Assembly (NCBI GenBank): GCA_024234995.1
Contig: JACKNF010000011.1
Location: forward strand, 1-64,000
Origin: Gammaproteobacteria bacterium
GTDB taxonomy: Bacteria; Pseudomonadota; Gammaproteobacteria; Competibacterales; Competibacteraceae
Direction: 5' to 3'
Length of the DNA: 64,000 bases
The notes beneath the pieces were generated by a model. It did no database searches and had not been told where the DNA came from. It saw nothing but the letters and a program-made list of their open reading frames with translations. A program made the position numbers and the translations under genes. Positions 17,005 to 25,464 of this stretch are shown here, one piece after another; position 1 is the stretch's first letter, and each line of letters starts with the position of its first letter.

Positions 17005-17431
17005 GGCGATTTTTGAATTTGTTTTCAGGAGCTAATTGGATATTTTGCTTGATTGCTCCAAATCTCGTAATGCCTGAAGCAGTTTGAGTTGGTTGGCAGG
17101 TTGCCAGTTCGGTCGAATGCCATGGAGTGTTTCAATCGCTTTCTGGCGTGATTGTCCAGTGTTCCGCTCCATGGCGCTGCCAGAAATCATGATATCAATC
17201 ATGGCAGTTGCTGTTTCAGTTCGTCATATCCAGCAAGACGGACGTTCTATCTTTCTTTCGGCATGGCTCCCTGGTCCCAGATGTGGAGTAGGGTGTTTCT
17301 TCTGCTTGAAGGGTGTCTGGATGAGCAGCAGGGTAGCTTTAATGATATATGAAAATCCGATGCGCTAGGCGTAATATGTCTTATCCTTGTCTTTGCTAGC
17401 TCCTAGGGCTTTGAAATTTGGAGGGCGGTCC
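17005..17431. other. Intergenic stretch with possible gene remnant on the minus strand
   Basis: Apart from the small minus-strand frame called separately, I see an adjacent minus-strand frame ending in GYDELKQQLP whose stop overlaps that frame's ATG (ATGA, 17199-17202). Followed upstream it runs into a stop after about 15 codons. This looks like a decayed gene pair rather than spacer. No promoter, terminator or repeat stands out in the remainder. SD-like GGAGGG at the right edge belongs to the PilZ gene. Confidence 0.35.
17032..17202 (-). CDS. Possible small hypothetical protein
   Basis: A 56-codon frame below usual size cut-offs. The protein has a polar, helix-forming composition with KAIETLHGIRPNWQPANQ and LLQALRDLEQ, and codon choice similar to neighbouring genes. 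It begins at an ATG that overlaps the stop of another minus-strand frame by ATGA. Inner ATGs at 17190 and 17172 are alternatives and no ribosome-binding site is clear. I do not recognise a family. It could be a real small gene or the 3' part of a decayed one. Confidence 0.3.
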   Translation of the reverse strand: MIDIMISGSAMERNTGQSRQKAIETLHGIRPNWQPANQLKLLQALRDLEQSSKISN

Positions 17432-17839
17432 ATGCGGCACTTCATTCGCCATCCCTCTGACATCCCCATCGAATACCGGATCACTCATTCTGAATCCAGC
17501 CAGAAAAACCGCTTGAAGGATATCAGTCTGGGTGGGCTTTGCTTTCAAGCTCACGATGCTCTTGCACGAGGTTGTGTCATTCAAATCATAATCCCGGTTC
17601 GGGAACCTCCATTCAAGGCAACGGGGACCATCGTTTGGTGTCGCCAAACGAATGGCCATTACCATGTAGGTGTTCGGTTTGCGGACGAGAACACGGAATT
17701 TTCCGTGCGCATGGTTGAACAGGTCTGCCAAATCTATCATTATCAGCAGGAAGTACTGAAAAAAGAGGGCCGCTTTCTCTCTGGAGAGGAAGCGGCCGCC
17801 GAATGGGTCTCAAAGTACGCTCAGAATTTCCCATCGTAG
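17432..17839 (+). CDS. PilZ domain protein, probable cyclic-di-GMP receptor
   Basis: A 135-residue single-domain PilZ protein. Both ligand motifs are present: RxxxR at residues 2-6 (RHFIR) and the DxSxxG motif as DISLGG near residue 30. Binding of cyclic di-GMP is therefore likely. A helical C-terminal tail (EEAAAEWVSKYAQ) follows the beta barrel. GGAGGG lies about 6 bases before the ATG at 17432; the frame upstream of it is not coding-like. It stands alone; possible targets include pili or exopolysaccharide, given the pilA and glycosylation genes elsewhere in the window. Confidence 0.88.
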   Translation: MRHFIRHPSDIPIEYRITHSESSQKNRLKDISLGGLCFQAHDALARGCVIQIIIPVREPPFKATGTIVWCRQTNGHYHVGVRFADENTEFSVRMVEQVCQIYHYQQEVLKKEGRFLSGEEAAAEWVSKYAQNFPS

Positions 17840-17979
17840 CCTATTGCTGGTGCAACGCTGGCTGAATCTCAAGCTGTCTATCAGCAAAAAGATGGTAAGT
17901 CCCTGATGTCCCACATGCTGAGGGTTGCTTCCTATTCCTAGTGCAGCTTACTAAAGAATTACATATTTTTATTATGTGA

Positions 17980-18765
17980 TTAATAGGTGTTGTAACGCGG
18001 AGGGCGTTTCTCCAGAAAGGCTTGCATCCCTTCTTGACCATCTGGGTGGCCAGCACATGCTACCAGTCCGCGTCGTTCACGTTCCAATTGTGTTTCCCAG
18101 GACGTATGGAACGAATCGGTTAGAAGCGTTTTGACTTGTTCAAAGGTATGTAGCGACTTTTCAGCAAGGGTGTGCGCCATACCCAGGGCAGTTTCGAGCA
18201 GTAGCCTATTGGAAACAACTTGCGTTACCAATCCCCAGCTCAACGCTTGTTCGGCAGTGATCGGTTCATCAAAGGCAGCAATTTCCAGGGCGCGAGCCAA
18301 TCCGACCAGGCGAGGCAGAGTAAACGTACCGCCGGCGTCAATACAGAGAGCATTGCTGGTAAAGCCTTGCTTTAGCTGCGCTGAATCGGCCATGATCCGG
18401 AAGTCACAAGATAGCGCCAAGGAAAAACCACCTCCCGCGGCGATCCCGTTAATAGCGGCGATCACTGGTTTATGCAGCCGGCGGATTTCCGTCACACAGA
18501 CGTGGACGTGAGTGGCCAATTCGTAGAAAGCTGCCGCAGGTCCGTGGGGATGCGTTTGTACGAACTTGATATCGCCGCCGGCGGAGAAGGCCGTACCGTT
18601 GCCAGTGATGACGAGACCGCGAATGGCTGGATCAGCTCCCAGATCTAGCAATGCCCGGGTAAGCGCTTGTGCAGTACTAATATTTAAAGCATTGTAGGAT
18701 TCTGGGCGATTCAGGGTGAGTTGAGCTATCGGCCCATGGATAGCAGTGAGAACGACCTCGCTCAT
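17980..18765 (-). CDS. Enoyl-CoA hydratase/isomerase family protein
   Basis: A 261-residue crotonase-fold protein. The oxyanion-hole motifs FSAGGDIK (near residue 60) and GIAAGGGFSLAL (near 110) are intact. In the catalytic region LKQGFTSNALCIDAGGTFTLPR, the glutamate of classical hydratases is absent and an Asp precedes GGTF, as in PaaG-type isomerases. It is therefore more likely an isomerase or a specialised hydratase than the beta-oxidation hydratase. GGAGA lies 7 bases before the ATG. It is transcribed together with, and 27 bases from, the downstream end of the rlmI-type gene. Confidence 0.85.
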   Translation of the reverse strand: MSEVVLTAIHGPIAQLTLNRPESYNALNISTAQALTRALLDLGADPAIRGLVITGNGTAFSAGGDIKFVQTHPHGPAAAFYELATHVHVCVTEIRRLHKPVIAAINGIAAGGGFSLALSCDFRIMADSAQLKQGFTSNALCIDAGGTFTLPRLVGLARALEIAAFDEPITAEQALSWGLVTQVVSNRLLLETALGMAHTLAEKSLHTFEQVKTLLTDSFHTSWETQLERERRGLVACAGHPDGQEGMQAFLEKRPPRYNTY

Positions 18766-18792
18766 GCGGTTTTCTCCAGGGTGAAGTTTACT

Positions 18793-20010
18793 TTAGGCGG
18801 GTAGCACCCGGGCCAATACCATCTTGAGGTATTCGGTTTCGAGAATCGCCGGAGGCACCGGGTGATCGGGTCCCTGCCGGCCTTGCTCCAGGATGACCAG
18901 ATTACGGTCCAAATGCCGTGCAGCTTGCAGCAAAGTCTGGATCAGCAGATCCCGCGATAGTAACTGGGAACAGGAGCAGGAGACGAGCAGTCCGTCGCGT
19001 TCCAGCACCTGCATCGCCATCTCATTGATCCGCCGGTAAGCCAGCGCGCCTTCCTTAAAGTCCTTGCGGCGCTTGATAAAGGCCGGTGGATCGACGATTA
19101 CGACGTCGAAGCGCTCACGGGCCTCACGCAACGCCTTTAACACCTCGAAGGCATCGCCCTGCTGGATCTGCACTTGATCGCTGATCCCGTTGAGGGCCGC
19201 GTTGGCAGCAGCCAACGCGAGCGCTGGCGCGGAACTGTCCACCACGCGCGCTTCACGTGCCCCGCGCGCTGCAGCGCGAATGCCCCAGGCTCCAACATAA
19301 CTGAACATATCCAGCACACGCCGGTCGCGGATATAGCGGTCCAGGCGGGCGCGGTTGTCCCGTTGGTCATAGAACCAGCCAGTCTTCTGCCCAGTGCGCG
19401 GCGCAATCTGGAAACGCAGGCTGTCTTCCTCAACGGTGACGAACTCGGGAACCTTACCAGCAGCTTCGGCGACATAACGCTCCAATCCTTCTAGTTCCCG
19501 CATTGGACTGTCGTTGCGCCATAACACGGCGCCTGGTTTCAGTACTTTTTGCAAAGCCGCGAGTATGTCATCCTTGAGCCGTTCCATACCGGCAGTGGTG
19601 ATCTGCACGACACATAAATCACCGTAACGATCCACGATTAAGCCCGGCAGACCGTCGCCCTCGCCATACACCAGCCGGTAGAAGGGTCGTTCATAGACGC
19701 GCTCGCGCAAACTCAGCGCTACATTCAGGCGATGCACCAGCAGCGAAGGGCTTAACGGATGTTCAATATCACGGCTCACCAGCCGGGCGCAGAGTAAGAC
19801 ATGAGGATTAATATAGCCGGTACCCATGAATTGGCCATTGCTGGCTTGGATCGTCACCGGTTGGCCCGGCTGAAAATTGCGCAGCGGTGTTGCGTCCACA
19901 TCGATCTCGTTGCTGTAGATCCAGAGGTGACCGGCGCGCAACCGGCGATCTTCATTCTTGCGCAGACGCAAGGGGGCAAATTCGGTGGAGGAGACAGGAT
20001 TTGTGGGCAT
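18793..20010 (-). CDS. rlmI: Class I rRNA (cytosine-C5) methyltransferase, RlmI type
   Basis: The family methylates C1962 of 23S rRNA. From the ATG at 20010 the protein has 405 residues, similar to the E. coli enzyme: an N-terminal PUA domain (LRKNEDRRLRAGHLWIYSNE), a central domain with GEGDGLPGLIVDRYGD, and a SAM-binding domain with LDMFSYVGAWGIRAA, VDSSAPAL and the catalytic-region motif IVDPPAF followed by SCSCSQ. The reading frame upstream to a TTG at 20067 is less likely. The gene is divergent from the HSP90-like gene with 124 bases between starts. Confidence 0.9.
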   Translation of the reverse strand: MPTNPVSSTEFAPLRLRKNEDRRLRAGHLWIYSNEIDVDATPLRNFQPGQPVTIQASNGQFMGTGYINPHVLLCARLVSRDIEHPLSPSLLVHRLNVALSLRERVYERPFYRLVYGEGDGLPGLIVDRYGDLCVVQITTAGMERLKDDILAALQKVLKPGAVLWRNDSPMRELEGLERYVAEAAGKVPEFVTVEEDSLRFQIAPRTGQKTGWFYDQRDNRARLDRYIRDRRVLDMFSYVGAWGIRAAARGAREARVVDSSAPALALAAANAALNGISDQVQIQQGDAFEVLKALREARERFDVVIVDPPAFIKRRKDFKEGALAYRRINEMAMQVLERDGLLVSCSCSQLLSRDLLIQTLLQAARHLDRNLVILEQGRQGPDHPVPPAILETEYLKMVLARVLPA

Positions 20011-20134
20011 GGGAGCAGGATATTCCAGAAGATGAGGCGTGGAAGCGATGGATGGCGAAAACAACAAACGGTTCCATCGCCGAGCGAATTGTCAGAAGCT
20101 ACCTGCTAGCTTAACGCAAACTGTGAGTTTCCCG

Positions 20135-22000
20135 ATGCCTAAGATGCGTACCAGTTTCCAAGGTCTGGTCCGGCTGCTGGCGAAAAGCTTGTATCCGGAA
20201 CCGGAGGTGTTTATTCGTGAATTGCTGCAAAACGCCCATGACAGCATTCAGTTACGCCGGATTCATACTCCGGATCTGGCCGGTGAGATCCATGTCGACG
20301 TAGACGAAACTGCCCGGACTTTGCATTTTGCCGATAACGGTAGCGGCATGGATCAGCGGGATATCGAAGATTTTCTCAGCGTGATTGGCAGCACTGGTAC
20401 GGGTAGCCGTGTTCAGGAATTGGCAGCGCGAGATGTGGTAGTTGCCACCATTGGCCAATTCGGTATCGGTTTGCTGTCGGCGTTTACTGTAGCGGAGCAG
20501 GTCGAAGTTCTGACTCGCAAGCCGGGCGCGGCGCACGCTTGGCGCTGGGTCAACCACGGTGGCGAAGATTACCAGCTGAAGGCTATACCGGCGACCGCGC
20601 AATTGCCCGGCACGCAGGTTACAGTCACTTTAGCGCCTGACCGGACCAATTTCCTCGACGGGCGCCTGATTCGCCAGACGGTGCGTCGCTACGCCGACTT
20701 TCTGCCGTTCCCAATTCTGCTAAATGGCTTCGGACCCATTAATGCTGTCCATGCGCCCTGGCATCAGTTGAATTGGAACGATCCCGTAGAGCGGGAACGG
20801 TCACTGGCGGCCTTTCTCAGCCAGCGCTACGGCGACCCGCCCTTACTGGTTATCCCGATTGATTTAGCGCAACCGCGTGCATTGGGTGGTTTATTCATCC
20901 CGAGCCGCTACACGCCTGGCAGCCTGACGGGTGGTGTTGTGGACTTGTTTCAAGCGCGGATGGCGATTCGCCTGAATGACAACGAATTACTGCCAGAATG
21001 GGCGGGTTTTGTGCGTGGCGTGGTGGATGCTCCTGATCTGCAACCGACCGCCGCTCGCGATAACGTGCTACATGATGCGGCCTGGGGTGCCTTGCGCGTG
21101 GCGCTGGGGGAACAGATTGTCGCCAGTCTACGCGATCTTGCGAACCATGATCAGCCACGCTTTCTGCAACTCTGTGACTGGCAGCATGATGCGATCAAGG
21201 GCATGGCGGCGCGGCATGCGGGATTCGGCGCAGCAGTGCTAGACTATCTACCGTTTGCCACGCATCAAGGGCAGTTGACCTTACCCGGCATTCTGGCCCG
21301 CCAGCCAGTCGCCGGGCATGGCAAGCGGCCGCTCTACTTTTTCACTCACGAGACCGACACCAATCAATTCGATACGCTCTGTCAAGCGCGTGGAGTACTG
21401 GCTGTCAATGCGGGCCGGCCCTTTGACGAAACGCTGCTGCGCCGCTACGCCAGTCAACACGCTGAAACTGTTGAATTAAAGCCATTAGACCGGTTAGACG
21501 ATCCGGATTGGTACGAACAGTTGGCGGTAACAGAACAGGTTGCTTACCGGCGACTAGAACGGGCGCTGGATTGGGTTCTGGCGGAATGGAAAGTATCGGT
21601 GCGAACGCAAGTGCGCCGGTTTCAACCAGACAGTCTGAGTGCAGTATTGCTGGCCGGTCAGCGCGTCACAGCGTTTGATGCCATGGAGCGGGCATTGGAA
21701 AAACCGTTCGCGCTGGACGGACTGGCAGAACTGGCGGGCGAGGTACGTGACCAGCTGCGTCAGTACCCATTGACCTTGTTTCTGAACGCAGAACACCCGC
21801 TGGTGCAGCGCTTGGGTGCATTGGCTGAGCCGGACCATCCTCGCTATCATTCAATTCTGACCGGGTTGTATTACAGTGCTCTGCTCAATACCCAGCATCG
21901 GCTGACCCCGATGGTTGCCCGGTGCTTCCATGCGGACTTGCAAGCCCTGCTGTGTGAGCATTTAGAGCTATGGCTCCAACAGGAACCGTCTGATCCGTAA
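20135..22000 (+). CDS. HSP90-family protein (divergent HtpG-like chaperone)
   Basis: A 621-residue protein, the length of E. coli HtpG. The N-terminal GHKL ATPase fold is clear: N-box RELLQNAHDSIQ (residues about 28-39), G1 box DNGSGM, lid region with GSTGTGSR, and G2 box GQFGIGLLSAF. The middle and C-terminal domains are only weakly HtpG-like, for example GFVRGVVDAPDLQPTAARDNV in the position of the conserved RGVVDSEDLPLN segment. I therefore call the family and not the symbol. ATG at 20135 or 20144 are both possible. It stands alone between rlmI and recR. Confidence 0.85.
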   Translation: MPKMRTSFQGLVRLLAKSLYPEPEVFIRELLQNAHDSIQLRRIHTPDLAGEIHVDVDETARTLHFADNGSGMDQRDIEDFLSVIGSTGTGSRVQELAARDVVVATIGQFGIGLLSAFTVAEQVEVLTRKPGAAHAWRWVNHGGEDYQLKAIPATAQLPGTQVTVTLAPDRTNFLDGRLIRQTVRRYADFLPFPILLNGFGPINAVHAPWHQLNWNDPVERERSLAAFLSQRYGDPPLLVIPIDLAQPRALGGLFIPSRYTPGSLTGGVVDLFQARMAIRLNDNELLPEWAGFVRGVVDAPDLQPTAARDNVLHDAAWGALRVALGEQIVASLRDLANHDQPRFLQLCDWQHDAIKGMAARHAGFGAAVLDYLPFATHQGQLTLPGILARQPVAGHGKRPLYFFTHETDTNQFDTLCQARGVLAVNAGRPFDETLLRRYASQHAETVELKPLDRLDDPDWYEQLAVTEQVAYRRLERALDWVLAEWKVSVRTQVRRFQPDSLSAVLLAGQRVTAFDAMERALEKPFALDGLAELAGEVRDQLRQYPLTLFLNAEHPLVQRLGALAEPDHPRYHSILTGLYYSALLNTQHRLTPMVARCFHADLQALLCEHLELWLQQEPSDP

Positions 22001-22174
22001 GCCGGACGGCTGACATACCGGTTAAAAGCTATTGGAATCCTCAGTGCTTCTCTGACGAGCCATTTTTACAGGCAAGGTGCTGCGAGCCGTTTGATAACCC
22101 AAATCATGGAGCCGGTTTTTCGGATTGGGTGTCATGTGGTTAATAAAATGCTGAAAGATGATATCCATTGGTTT

Positions 22175-22771
22175 TCACACGTCTCGACGTCCGGCGAAAG
22201 CGTGTGCCAATGTACCGCCGTCCACGTATCCCAATTCTCCACCCAATGGTACTCCGTGGGCGATGCGCGTGGCGCGGATGCCGCGCTCGCGGGCCAATTC
22301 GGCAATGTAATAAGCCGTGGCTTCACCTTCCACGGTTGGATTGGTGGCGAGAATAATTTCGCGGATTTCACCTTCATCCAGCCGGGTTTCTAGAATCTCT
22401 AATCCTAGTTCTGCTGGACCGATGCCATCCAATGGCGACAAGTGGCCCATTAGTACGAAGTATCGACCCTGAAAACTGGTTGACTGCTCTACTGCCAGCA
22501 CATCAGCCGGTGTTTCGATCACGCACAACAGAGCAGGATCACGGTTCGGATGGGTGCACAGGGCACAAATTTCTGTCTCGCTCAGATCGCGGCAGAGCCG
22601 GCAGTGGCCAATCCGGTCCAGGGCTATTCGCAGCGCTTCAATCAACTTTCCGGCGCCTTCGCGATCTCGTTCCAGTAGATGCAGCGCCATGCGCTGGGCA
22701 GATTTCGGTCCTACCCCCGGCAAGCAGCGCAGCGCCGCCATCAATTGATTCAGCAGCGGCGAGGCCATCAT
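22175..22771 (-). CDS. recR: Recombination mediator protein RecR
   Basis: Works with RecO/RecF to load RecA at single-strand gaps. The 198-residue protein has the N-terminal helix-hairpin-helix (LRCLPGVGPKSAQRMALHLL), a four-cysteine zinc finger (CRLCRDLSETEICALC), a Toprim domain starting LLCVIETPADVLAVE, and the C-terminal GVPLGGELGYVDGGTLAHAF. It is the last gene of the conserved dnaX-ybaB-recR operon, 15 bases after ybaB. Confidence 0.97.
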   Translation of the reverse strand: MMASPLLNQLMAALRCLPGVGPKSAQRMALHLLERDREGAGKLIEALRIALDRIGHCRLCRDLSETEICALCTHPNRDPALLCVIETPADVLAVEQSTSFQGRYFVLMGHLSPLDGIGPAELGLEILETRLDEGEIREIILATNPTVEGEATAYYIAELARERGIRATRIAHGVPLGGELGYVDGGTLAHAFAGRRDV

Positions 22772-22786
22772 AAAGCGAGCCGCCGG

Positions 22787-23125
22787 TCAGAAGGGTAGCT
22801 TGAGATCACCCATCATCCCCGGCGGCAGGCCCATGCCGGAGGTGAGACCAGACATCTTGTCTTGGACGGTGCGCTCGACTTTATGCACTGCATCGTTGAA
22901 GGCGGCAGCGACCAAATCCTCCAGCATGTCCTTATCGTCGCCCACCAGGCTATCATCAATGTGTATCCGTCGAACCTCATGGCGGCCAGTAATTACGATA
23001 CGGACCAACCCGCCGCCTGATTCGCCATTGATTTCCATTTCTGCAATTTCTGCCTGCGCCTTTTGCAGGTTTTCCTGCATCTTCTGTGCTTGTTTCATCA
23101 GGTTTCCCAAACCGCCTTTCATCAT
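22787..23125 (-). CDS. ybaB: YbaB/EbfC family nucleoid-associated protein
   Basis: A 112-residue DNA-binding protein that forms tweezer-like dimers and is linked to nucleoid structure and gene regulation. The start GGLGNLMKQAQKMQENLQKA and the central DLVAAAFNDAVHKVE are family signatures. GAGGAAAA lies directly before the ATG. It sits between dnaX and recR, 14 bases from the dnaX stop. Confidence 0.97.
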   Translation of the reverse strand: MMKGGLGNLMKQAQKMQENLQKAQAEIAEMEINGESGGGLVRIVITGRHEVRRIHIDDSLVGDDKDMLEDLVAAAFNDAVHKVERTVQDKMSGLTSGMGLPPGMMGDLKLPF

Positions 23126-23139
23126 TTTTCCTCCATAGA

Positions 23140-24726
23140 TTAACTATCGCTTTCGTCAAGCGGGTGGATCGCGGTAATCCGCGCATCGAACATTTCTTGC
23201 ATATCCCGCACATGCGGATCTTGTTGAGTCTGCTCAGCCGCTGCCTGGCGCCGTTCCGCCTGCTGTTGATCTTGATGACGCGCTGGCGTCTCGGTGGTGC
23301 GGCCAAACTGGAACGTCAGATTAATTGGTTCGCCAAAGTGCTGTTCCAGCGCGGTTTTCAATCGATCTGTGATATAGGAATTAAGTAATGGCTTAAAATT
23401 AGGCTCTAGCCTAAGTTGAAAGTGATGACCATTGTGTGCCACCAATTGGCAGTTTGACGCTAAGTCCCTCTCTCTGTGATTCAAATCCAGTTGCTTTATC
23501 AATAATTCCCACTTCGAAGCCGAGGATGCGGGTATTGATGGAGGTGTTGATGGAGGTATTGATGGACTAGAGGTAATAGTAGGCTTTTCAATTGCTCGTA
23601 TTGGCGTAGTAACCGGAATTGGTGTTGCCGCCTCCAACGTCGCTGGCCGGAAACACAGCATCCGTAACAATACCATCTCGAAACCACCTCGTGGGTCGGG
23701 TGCCAAGGGCAGATCACGCCGGCCAAGCAACGCGATCTGGTAAAATAACTGTACGTCCTCAGGCAGCAGTATTTCTGCGAATCGCCGTACCTCTTCGGGG
23801 TCAGCGGCTTCATCATCTATTGGCGCATTTGGCACGGCTTGGGCCAGAGCGACCCGCTGCAACAGTGACAGTAGTTCGGCCAGCACCATTGAATAATCGG
23901 GTGTGTGTTCATCTAACACTGCAATCTGTTGAAGTAAGCCTGGAGCATTGTTGGTGGCCAGCATCTCGAGTAACTGGGTGACTTGCCGCCGGTCGATGCT
24001 GCCGAGCATGGTGCTGACCGTTGCCGTTTCCACTTGGCCGCCGCCGAAGGCGATCGCTTGATCCAGCAGGCTCAAGGCGTCACGCATACTACCGTCACCA
24101 GCGCGGGCAATAAGTTGCAGCGCTGCTGTTTCGTGTGGGATAACCTCCTGCACCAGTATATGGTCAAGATATCGAGCGATCATGTTGGCTGGCAGGCGTT
24201 TAAGGCTGAATTGGAGGCAACGCGATAGGATTGTGACGGGTAGTTTCTGCGGGTCGGTCGTCGCCAGCAGGAATTTCACATGCGGAGGGGGTTCTTCCAG
24301 AGTTTTCAACAGGGCGTTGAAGCTGTGATTGGAAAACATATGGACTTCATCGATCAGGTACACTTTGAAGCGCCCTCGACTAGGCGCGTATTGCACGTTT
24401 TCCAATAGCTCCCGGGTCTCGTCGACCTTGGTGCGGGAAGCAGCATCGACTTCAATCAGATCTACGAAGCGGCCCGTGTCAATCTCCTGGCAAGCGCTGC
24501 ACTTACCGCAAGGCTTAGAAGAAACGCCAACTTCGCAATTTAACGACTTGGCAAGGATCCGGGCAATGGTGGTCTTACCCACTCCTCGCGTGCCGGTAAA
24601 TAGAAAGGCGTGGTGTAACCGTTGCCGGTCGAGCGCGTTGGTTAAGGCGCGAACGGCATGCTCCTGACCAACAAGTTCATGAAAAGTGCGTGGCCGCCAC
24701 TTGCGGGCTAGAACCTGGTAATTCAT
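23140..24726 (-). CDS. dnaX: DNA polymerase III subunit gamma/tau
   Basis: Clamp-loader ATPase that couples the replicative polymerases. The 528-residue protein has Walker A GTRGVGKTT (near residue 45), a four-cysteine zinc site (CEVGVSSKPCGKCSAC), Walker B LIDEVHMFS and the SRC sensor. The C-terminal tau part is short (E. coli tau is 643 residues) and Pro/Gln-rich around SSPSIPPSTPPSIP. I see no AAAAAAG-type slippery heptamer, so a gamma form made by programmed frameshift is not indicated. It lies downstream of the SRP RNA on the same strand. Confidence 0.97.
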   Translation of the reverse strand: MNYQVLARKWRPRTFHELVGQEHAVRALTNALDRQRLHHAFLFTGTRGVGKTTIARILAKSLNCEVGVSSKPCGKCSACQEIDTGRFVDLIEVDAASRTKVDETRELLENVQYAPSRGRFKVYLIDEVHMFSNHSFNALLKTLEEPPPHVKFLLATTDPQKLPVTILSRCLQFSLKRLPANMIARYLDHILVQEVIPHETAALQLIARAGDGSMRDALSLLDQAIAFGGGQVETATVSTMLGSIDRRQVTQLLEMLATNNAPGLLQQIAVLDEHTPDYSMVLAELLSLLQRVALAQAVPNAPIDDEAADPEEVRRFAEILLPEDVQLFYQIALLGRRDLPLAPDPRGGFEMVLLRMLCFRPATLEAATPIPVTTPIRAIEKPTITSSPSIPPSTPPSIPASSASKWELLIKQLDLNHRERDLASNCQLVAHNGHHFQLRLEPNFKPLLNSYITDRLKTALEQHFGEPINLTFQFGRTTETPARHQDQQQAERRQAAAEQTQQDPHVRDMQEMFDARITAIHPLDESDS

Positions 24727-24810
24727 ACCAACTCCCTGTGGCGTGAAAAAGCTATAATTCCTTGGTTTTTAAGCTTTAACCGTTCGCTTTTCACCTTTCA
24801 CCTTAGAGAA

Positions 24811-24908
24811 GGGCGACGACCCCTAACCGCCACACCCCGGCGCCCGAGGCTACTGCTGCCGCTGCTCCCTTCCAGGCCTGACGGGATTCACAGTTTGTCG
24901 TCGCGGGG
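24811..24908 (-). ncRNA. ffs: Signal recognition particle 4.5S RNA
   Basis: On the minus strand the sequence contains the SRP apical-loop signature CAGGCCTGGAAGGGAGCAGC. The two ends pair: GCGACGAC at the 5' side (plus coordinates 24897-24904) and GTCGTCGC at the 3' side (24813-24820). The roughly 98-nt hairpin and its position just upstream of dnaX match the gammaproteobacterial ffs-dnaX-ybaB-recR order. Its protein partner Ffh is encoded at 31.3 kb. End positions are estimated to a few bases. Confidence 0.95.
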
Positions 24909-24952
24909 GGACCGATAGGGGCCGCCATTGAAACAGGCCGGTAACTTTAACA

Positions 24953-25444
24953 TTAGGCGCCGCTACAATCTACGCCCTCATGCTGTAATAACCAGCGTTT
25001 GATCCCGAGTAGGTCGCCAGTAACTTCGCCTGCGTAACCGCCCAATCCCTGCCGCCCCACCACTCGGTGGCAAGGAATCAGGATTGGGAGAGGGTTGCTC
25101 CGGCAGGCGCCGCCGATAGGGCGCGCTGCGGTATCAAGTTGCTGTGCCAGCTCGCTGTAGGTCAGTGCCGTTCCCAGAGGAATGGTTTGCAATGCTGCCC
25201 ATACCCGTTGCTGAAACGCTGTTCCTTGCGGCGCCCGCAGGATCGTGAAAGGTGAACGGGGATTATGGAAATAAGCCTTTAATTCTTCAGCGGCTTGTGC
25301 GGCTGCGGTATTTGCCGGTGATTTTTCAACAATGCCAACAGGCAGATAATCCAGTGTGTCAACGGCCATGCCATTCATTCGAATACCAATAACACAACCA
25401 AACGGTGCGGCAATAATGGCTTGATAGGTATTGGTCAGTGTCAT
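24953..25444 (-). CDS. ogt: Methylated-DNA-protein-cysteine S-methyltransferase
   Basis: Suicide repair protein that removes alkyl groups from O6-alkylguanine. The 163-residue protein has the helix-turn-helix region (PLGTALTYSELAQQLD), the arginine-finger segment RPIGGACRSNPLPI and the active-site motif PCHRVVG, with the acceptor Cys in the first position after Pro. The active-site loop is preceded by GACRSNP where GAAN or GGAN is more usual. It lies 20 bases downstream of cysQ. Confidence 0.92.
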   Translation of the reverse strand: MTLTNTYQAIIAAPFGCVIGIRMNGMAVDTLDYLPVGIVEKSPANTAAAQAAEELKAYFHNPRSPFTILRAPQGTAFQQRVWAALQTIPLGTALTYSELAQQLDTAARPIGGACRSNPLPILIPCHRVVGRQGLGGYAGEVTGDLLGIKRWLLQHEGVDCSGA

Positions 25445-25464
25445 TTCAGGTGCTGTTAGGCCAG

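Noticed and set aside
23140..24726. Programmed frameshift in dnaX to make a gamma subunit
   Set aside because: I found no AAAAAAG-type slippery run at the expected place and the frame is continuous to a normal tau-like end.
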